A stretch of DNA of 64,000 nucleotides, taken from positions 7,006,001-7,070,000 of the forward strand of contig JAFFSR010000237.1 of NCBI GenBank assembly GCA_017163975.1, read 5' to 3'. Under the pieces are notes generated by a model that was not told the DNA's origin, searched no databases, and saw nothing but the letters and a program-made list of their open reading frames with translations. A program made the translations under genes and the position numbers. The DNA is from Anastatus disparis. Its lineage: Eukaryota; Arthropoda; Insecta; Hymenoptera; Eupelmidae. Of the stretch, positions 40,601-49,600 are shown one piece after another (the stretch's first letter is position 1; every line of letters starts with the position of its first letter).

Positions 40601-43600
40601 TATGAATATATTTGTTTCTTGATCTGATTATTAACATCTTTGTGTTCAGTAATATAATTATATATTCATAAGAAATTTATATTATTAATATGTCGAAGAA
40701 TTCAATAAACGTTAATTTGATTTATTTAAACAATTATAATTTTGTATTCAACAAAACAAAATTATTTATTATTATATTGATTATATTTCCGTGAATACCT
40801 CAAGAAGTTATAAATGTTCATATTTTATTAAAATTTAATCAATACCAGTTTATTTCCCTGAATAATATTTGATACCCTGATATTGTTCGCGTAATAATAG
40901 AAAGCAAAAAAAAGCTAGGATATAGTAAGTTAAGTGAAAAACGTAAAAGAGCAAAGTGAATATTTGAGGTTCGTTTTCTAAATGCTAAAGCATTATATAT
41001 GTATATGAAAAGGGATTTACAGTTGCGGGATTCGTTTTACTCTCTCTTCTCTCGTTTCAGCTTCAACTGCCTCATTTACATGGCTGCGCAAATTGCATCG
41101 GGGATGCGGTACTTGGAAAACCTTAACTTTGTACATCGGGATCTAGCAACGAGGTGAGTACAACCACTACTACTTTTTATCCCCTCTCCCCTCCCTCCAA
41201 ACTATACAGAAAATGGGGAAAGATGAGGACGGAGGAGTTTTTTTTTTGAAACAAGAAGAAAAAAATGAGGGTGGAAATAAAGGGAAAAAAAGGATAAGGA
41301 GAAAATCCTAAGCGTTGCGATAGCATAGAAAACTTTAAGGAATCTGAGTTTTCTAACCTGATTTTTTGATACCGTCGTCTTTTCTTTACAACTTTTGTAC
41401 TACTCGCATTCGCAAGTTTTCCTGTTATCTTTTTATGAGAAAAATATTGTTTGAAATAATAATTTTATTCGCTTTAAACTTTATCATCCAGTATTATTTT
41501 ATTTTTTATTTTATAATTAAAATTTTTTATTCAGCATTTTTATTTCTCAAATCTTATCGAGTAATTTCTTAATAGAATTACTTAAAATACGATAAAAAAA
41601 AACCACTTCAAACGAATTTCAAAATAACCATAATTACAAACGTTTCTCTGCCCTAATTTCCTCTATACTATTCTAAACTAAATAATCGCGAAAGTTATTC
41701 GTATCGAATGTTTATTTTTCATCCAATGAATCAATGTATATGTACAAAACATATAAGCAAAATTACGTGTGCATAAAGCTTGCGCACGTAAGTAACGTTG
41801 CCATTTAGACTAAAATGACGTAGTTTGGCAAATAAATCTTATTGAGAGGAAACTTGAGAGAATAAACTTAATTTACTTGTTATATATTCTTAGCGTAAAA
41901 TTCCAACTGTTAAGTAGAGTTTAAATTAGAGAAGAGTTTGTGTTTCTAGTTTTGTAATTAATTGCAAATGATTTTCATGCCAAAAACGTTTTTATTTCCC
42001 TCTCTCTCTTTCACTTTTGTTATTGTTTAAATATTTGTAACAGCAAAGATAAAGTCTGAATTATTTTTTAATTACAATTTGCATTTAGCAATTTAATTAA
42101 TTTGCAGAGGACGGTACTGCTTATCTTGAATTATGATAATTATTTCGTGCAAACACGTTATAGCCGATATCGGTAAACATTAATTGTTATATTATTATAT
42201 TAATGCCTAACGGTGTAAAAGGATATAACAATAACGATAACAATGCATTAAATGTAATTGTTGCATTGATAAGAATTCGCGGTAATTTTTTTAATTAGCC
42301 TTTTTTGCGCATATTATTTAATTTGATTATACATTTATTTTTCATTCTTTGTTGCATAATAATGTGCAACAAAGAATTTTTTTAATTACATGTAACTGAA
42401 AAACGTTTATAAATTTAAAAAATTAATTAATTTCAAACTTGACACATCGATCTTTCTTCTAACGTTTAAAACTAAAAATTAATTACATCGATCCAATAAT
42501 AAAACCTACTTTGTGTACTGTATTTCAAAGTAAAATAAACCGGTGCGCATACTTTAGTATCCTTTCGGAAGAAGTACGTGTCAATATAGATTTTCCTTAG
42601 GTAGGATAGTACTTAAAATTATCCTTGTGCTCCAGTAGCTTAGTGGGTTAAGTGCATGCCCATCTTATACGTATATATATAGCATGTGATCGTATAAAAT
42701 AACACAATTCCTCCCCCGTAAATTGTTGGGGGGATGCGTATTTATGTTCGTAATTTAAATTTAACGGTTTCAAGTTGATTGTTTAAAGAAATTTTTTTCT
42801 TTTAATTAAAGAAATTTTTTATTTTATTACCCTTTTGTTGTTTATTGATTATTTTGTTTCTAAAGATAAAAATTTTCAAGGCACATGTTCAACACACAAC
42901 ATTAATTTTTTTTTTATTTTATTTAACGTCGCAGTACTTATGTTATCGTTACGATGCTAATTAGTGATAGAGGTCTACAATGTGTTTGTGAATTAAAAAT
43001 TTTTTTTAATTTCATTTAATTACTAATTTGAAATCAGGAATATTGATCATTTTTTTAATGATCGTATTTAGAAAAAAAACGTATATATCTAAGAACAATG
43101 TGAACCACCATTAATTATTTTTATCCACTGACAGGCTAGCCCTACACGATTTAATATTATAAAAAGCTATTTCTAATTCAATTTTCGTATGAAATAACTT
43201 TTGAATAATTCAAAAACAAAATCAGTATTAAAATAATATTATAAAGTTAAATATTAAGCACTATAGTTGATTATTGTCCATGGACTTACTAAACGTTCGG
43301 GCATTTAAATAGAAAAATCATTTATTTTTCATCCATGATGTATTTTCCATATCAGTATATACGTCTATACGAGTATATTGAAGAATATAAATGAGATAAA
43401 GAGAACAATGAATATGACCGTAAAAATGTCACGATAAAAAATATGTTCAAAATTTGATTTACTGGGTCAAACAAAAGATGGCCTTTGACTGTGAATTATA
43501 GTATCCTACGCATTTGGTCAATACGATTATATTTGTTCTACTTTTTTTTTTTCATCAAGTGGGACTCAATAAATCTTCAATTTAATGAAAGTGTTTTTCA

Positions 43601-46600
43601 ATTTTTATTTAAAAATTTATGTAATTAATGGCAGAGAAAATTTTGTTTTATTTAGAATTTAAATGAGTTACCAGTAACTGTTCAAGACTTTAATTTGTTT
43701 ATGAAAATTTATTGGTACAAAAAGTTTTTTTATTTGTTAAATTCAATAATCTTCAATAATTACTAAAGCACTAATTTTATTTAATAATTGAAATATTATT
43801 TTTAAAATTTTTCTTTTATTATTCTCATTTTTCAATTAAATAATTTGTAAACAAAAATAAAACAATCTAAACAATCACAAAAAAAGCAATGAGATAGTTT
43901 TCTCTGCCTCGTTACAATAATAAATAATACAACACCTCTTGATTAAAATTTTCGCTTTATCCAAGTTTCTCAATAAACAAAACAGTAAACAAAAATCCAT
44001 TAACTTTCAGTACCAATTCAAAAGAGAAAAAAAAAAAGAAATTCATTAGCTCAACTGTTTACGCATATTTAACATAGCCCCCCATTCCCGATGCTTTAAT
44101 CTGAATAACAAAAATTTTCCTTTAAAATTTTGTAATCTCACTAGGTCAAGCCTTCAAAGTGTTGACTTCCCCCCGTACAGCATAACCAATTATTCATGAG
44201 CCATTTTTTTTTCTCTCTCCTTCTTTTTTTACGTTTCGCGTCCATCCATTTCTGTCATTTGATCGTACCATATATAACTTTTTCACATAAATCCTGTGTA
44301 CACATACTATACGATAAAAAAAAAATATATATATATATATAACAAGTATCGCGTCACTTTTTTTTCATAAACCAAAAATGTGTATCAAAACGAAAGGAAA
44401 AAAAACTGGGGTAAGTGTCGAAAGACCCGTTGACCTGTGAATAAGAGTACCTTCTTCTTTTTCTTTTCCATTTTTTTTGTCTGTCCTGTTATTCTTCTAA
44501 CGGCCAAGTTTGCGCTTTTTTTTTTATTCTCTCGCGCTCATACAGGAGACTCTCTCATTGTACGAGTTCGAGGAGCAAAGCACACATAGAACGAGAGAGA
44601 GAGAAAGAGATGGAGTTAAAGCTCCTCTGCATCGAGTACGTTCGTATAATGTATTTTGTGAGATTTAAAGCGACGAGCTGGAAAAGAGCTTGAAAGTGAT
44701 TCAAGGAATCCTTTTTTTTATTTTTTTTTTCATTGAAAGCACCCTTTTTTAGTGATCTTTTAACTACTTTCATCTACTTAGTTAAAAGTTTAAATTCATA
44801 AAGGATCTTAATATTAAAAGATTTATTCGAAATTTCAATACGCTAATTACTTGATAATTAGTCTTAATTGCTTATTAATTAACGTTTAATTTATGCATGA
44901 TCTCAATTTACAATTGTAATAACAATGCATCGATTATAATCGTACTTAAATGGAATTATATTGAAAGGTGGTAAAATCTAATTTCTCTCATAATAATTAT
45001 TTAAAAATCATATTTAATAAAATCATGATTCAAAACAATAGATTTTCAAAAGTATCAAAAAACAAAAAATTAACTTAACTAAATCTCTCTAAAGCATCCA
45101 AAGAAATTCAATTGAGTGCCATTAAGGTGTACTCTATATACTATTTTTTCTACTTTTCCACTATATTTCTCTCACTCCGTTTCTCTCTGAATTATTAATC
45201 GTTTAAGGAAATCGTTTCGCTAAATAAACCTTTTATAGGAAGAATAATAGCATCATAGTCTTATCTTACTAAAACTATGCAAAATTGCATCCTAAGCAAA
45301 ATACCTTTTCCGTATATACCTCTGCCCCCTTCCTTCCTCCTTTTGTCCTCCTTTTTAAGACTTCGGTTACAAATGCGCCAAGTATTATATTATATTTTAT
45401 CCCTTTTAGTTTTTGTTCCTCTCTTACGCCGTTCTATATATTACAGCTTTTATCTCGTTTGACGTGTATATAGAGAAGTATCAATCTGCTCCTTTGTACT
45501 AATGTCATCCTTTTCTAGTTTCTCTTTGCTCGTAATATATAATTCTACAAGTTTCTTGCCTACAATTGTTTAAGCTACTTTGAGCATGGAGAAAGTTAGT
45601 TTAAACCTTATTTAGAACTTCAATGATAATTTTTTAATTGTTATAATATCATATTTTTTATTCAATATTTTTATATACTTGACAATTTTTTTTACATTAA
45701 ATTACACTAGTATAAATTATAAATTTATATTTTAAAATCATTGATTATTTTAATTTTTAACTATTGAACTTTATTTGATCTTTGGATCAAATAAATTATT
45801 GAGTCTAAAATTTGGCAAGGAAGTTGATTGTAACTTTGAAAATAATTTTTTATATTTTGATTTGAATCTTATATGCTTTATATTTTGGTACGAAGCTACC
45901 TTAAAAATATGAATTTTAATGCTAAAAATTGTAATTGTATCACAAATCATCAATAAATAGAATATTATCAAGTTAATTTTATATCAGATTTTTCAAAAGT
46001 TAAAAGAAAGTTAAATTAATTTAACAAATAAATTGTTAAATTTAAAAGAATAAAAAAAGATTGATTAGCAATTAAAATATAAAGAAGAAAAAAAGTTGAA
46101 GCAAAAAAATTTTTACTGACTCTTCCGTTATATAAAAGGTATCAAGGGATATCAAGAAAATTTTCTTAAATGCGAGGACTCCTTAAATCCTTAACCGAGC
46201 TTCCTTTTCCTATTTCCTTTTTAACTCTTTCTTTCTTCTTTTTTTTCATTTCAACTGACGTATATAAATCTAATTCTATTATTCTACTACTCTTGTTTCA
46301 ACTTTTATCCGCCTTTTTCTATATAACCATTTTCAACGCTACTTCCTTTTCCTACTTCTACAATTTTAACCTTTTATATCTTGACGATCTTTATAATTCT
46401 CTCATTTCCCTATTAGCTTATCTGACGATTTTACCTTCTCTTTCCGCCTTATACAATCAAGCTCGTTATATGTATACGTATTTATGTCGTCGTAGGCCGT
46501 ATTCGGTGGAATACCTATAGACCACGCTAAATTTGTATAGGCATTGCATACGTTCATGCTAATATCTCGACGATATTCTCTCTGTCAATACTCCCTTAGG

Positions 46601-49600
46601 GAGTATCGACAGCTCTATACTCCCTAAGGGAGTATTAACAGATCGAGATATCGCACAGCATGGCCGTATATGACGCGAGTGACATCGATTCGTAGGTTAG
46701 TGAAAACAAAAGAATGTCGTTAGATATGTCAATGCTCATACAAATTCATATAAAATCTTAACTTTACAGAATGTTTTGTTTAAACAAATTTTCAAAGTTA
46801 AACAGTTAATAAGTAAAATAAATAAGTAAATAATGACATTATTTACTTTTTTTAATAAAACATATATCATTAATTAAAAAAAAATCATTTTTATAGTTCC
46901 TCATACGGCCTACCAACGACATAAACTTATCTACGTAACTTGGGAGTACGAAGGATTCTGAATCCAGGCTTGACTAAAGTGCTTGTCGCTTGAGCAGCAG
47001 TCAGTCTCGGGCGCGCTTCGCGCGCCCTCGACTAACTGCTACTCAAGCGACAAACACTTTAGTCTCGCCTGTATTCATCCTTCGTACTCCCAAGTTACGT
47101 ATATAACTAATATGCACTGGATTTTCAGTATTGTAGTATACACCGTAACAATGCAATATTCATATTTATTTTTAATGCTTGAACTTTTGATGGTTTCTAG
47201 ATGAGAAAATTTTCAAATCTCTTGCGGATGATATTAAATAAAATTTTTCTTGTTACAAATTGAAAAATGAACAGATCATTTTGAAAATGAGCGGATACTG
47301 AAATGTTAAAGATTTATGATGTATATACAATCATAAAAAAATAATTCTTTTATTAAAAAAAAAATTTCAATTATAAATCAATTTCAAAAAACATAATTTA
47401 GTTTTTAAACAACTTCAATGATCATTAAAGAGTAAAAATCTTCATAATAACTTTAGAAAAGATTATCTTTATAATCAAGAAATAACAATCCTTGATTAAA
47501 TATTTCTTCAAAAATAAAATTTTCAAATAATCCTTTCCAATTAACGTATGAATCATAAAATATTTATTTTATAACGCCGCTGTATTTATGCTATCATTGC
47601 GATGCTAATTAGCAACGGAGATCGTCAGTGTGTTTATGAGCAAAGCACATATAATGAACAGTGGTGCTTGTATCAATCGGCTGAGAGCAGGATTCGAACT
47701 CGGATCCTCAAGATTACGAATCCAACGCTCTACTGAGTGTGCCACTGACGACCTCACACCTTTCAAGCTTTGATACAATTTAAGATTTTCGATTGATTTT
47801 GTTTTTAAATAATTTTTATATAAAATAATATTAACAATAAATTCATCAATTTTTATTGTAATCAAAGCTCGAGTCATTATTTGTTTATAAAATAAGGAAA
47901 AATCTATTTATGTAACAATAATATAAAGATTTAAACAATAAAGATTTAAAACAAAGAAAATATATACTATAATAACAATCGTATGGTCAAGCCATACACA
48001 TAAATTATCCAAACACTCGCCCAATCCAAATAAACACTTCCCATCTCTGATATTTATTATGTCATCGTATAAATATTTAAATCTCAATTTTAAGCCACGC
48101 TCAAAATTCCAATACAGCATCATCAATCGAATAAAGATAGCCAATGATGCATAAACTTTATCCGACGTATAACAGATTCTCTAATAACATTACTCGCTGG
48201 CAATACAATATCTTTTTGATGATAGATAATGTATTTCGTTCGCGTCGATAAAACAATTAATCACAAGTTAAATTTGTTGATGGGCTATTATAGTTTTGGT
48301 TTATTGTTTTATGATTGTGTATGTATGTATCGGTCATCAATCGGCTTTTCTATTTATGTGCTTTAGATTTTCATACATAAGCATAAGCATTATAAGTAAA
48401 TACTATGATTTAGAGGGAGGGATTATAATACAATGGCATTTTGGCCTCGAGTGCGTCTATGGGTTATCTTTGTGAATTATTGTTTTATAAGCTATTTCAA
48501 TTGATATTAAATTTTTATATTATTCTTTTTTGTTTTAAAAATTTTCAAACAATTAGAATTAAATAAAAATTTTCGAAAAAAATGAATATTTTATTTAATT
48601 TTTGTCTACAGTCTATTTCATTTATTTATTAATTTTTTTATCATCAGTATTGGATTTTATTAATTTTAAATAGTGTAATTTAACAATTAAATTATTCTTT
48701 GTTCTCTGCCGACGGAGTCTCATATAATATTCATGTTAATATGACTCTTTTTTCAAAGCAGTAATATTTTGAATGCTTTTAACTTTCAACAAAAAAATTG
48801 AAAAAGATAATAAATAAATAAAAAACAGTTATTGAAAAATGAAAGAGGATTTTAGAGATTACCTTTTTGTCATCCATAAAACATAAATTATTTATCAGTT
48901 AAAAATGCTAACAAATTAAAAAACCATATTTCTATTAAATTTCATACTAAACAACGTTATTTTCTGGTAAAAAAGGGAAAATATTTTTTGCATTAACAGA
49001 ATAAAAAAAAAAGAAAAGAAAAGCCAACAAAAAGAATACGTTCAATAAACATGTACATTCGATTTTCAAGAACTTCATACAGAATTCTAAAGTAGCATAT
49101 AGCCTCGATATATATACATGCATATACCAATGTTACAACTATAAGGTATAAGCCATAGAAAATCCTATGTGTATATAGAACTTGACAGAGAGAAAAAAAG
49201 GAAAATAAAGATAGAGAAAGAGAGAGAGAGAGAGTTTACATCCAAGTAAATCCATGGAAAGTATAGAACGTATATATGTGTATACACCGTAAATGTATGG
49301 ATGTGTGTATGCGTGCGTGTGTCCTTTTAAGACTAAGGGATTTTGCCCGCAGGTGTTGCATACTGTATATACAGTAAAGTAAGGCTTCTTGCCGTTCTCC
49401 ATATATCGAATATACGATGTTTTATCTATTAAGTCCTCTATGACTTTGTGATATGGTAAAATAAATGCAATAATAATTTTCTCTTTTTTTTTAAAGAAAT
49501 ATATCAAATTGTTTTTAAAATTAAAGAAAAATAAATTCTATATTCGATTTTTTTTTAATTAATAATTTTTAAAAAATTGTTTAATTTTTATTTATTAATC

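Noticed and set aside
47605..47877. Minus-strand open frame of 90 codons containing [12 protein letters not shown]
   Set aside because: It runs across a SINE; the similar frame at 57335-57586 is the same SINE. Not a gene.
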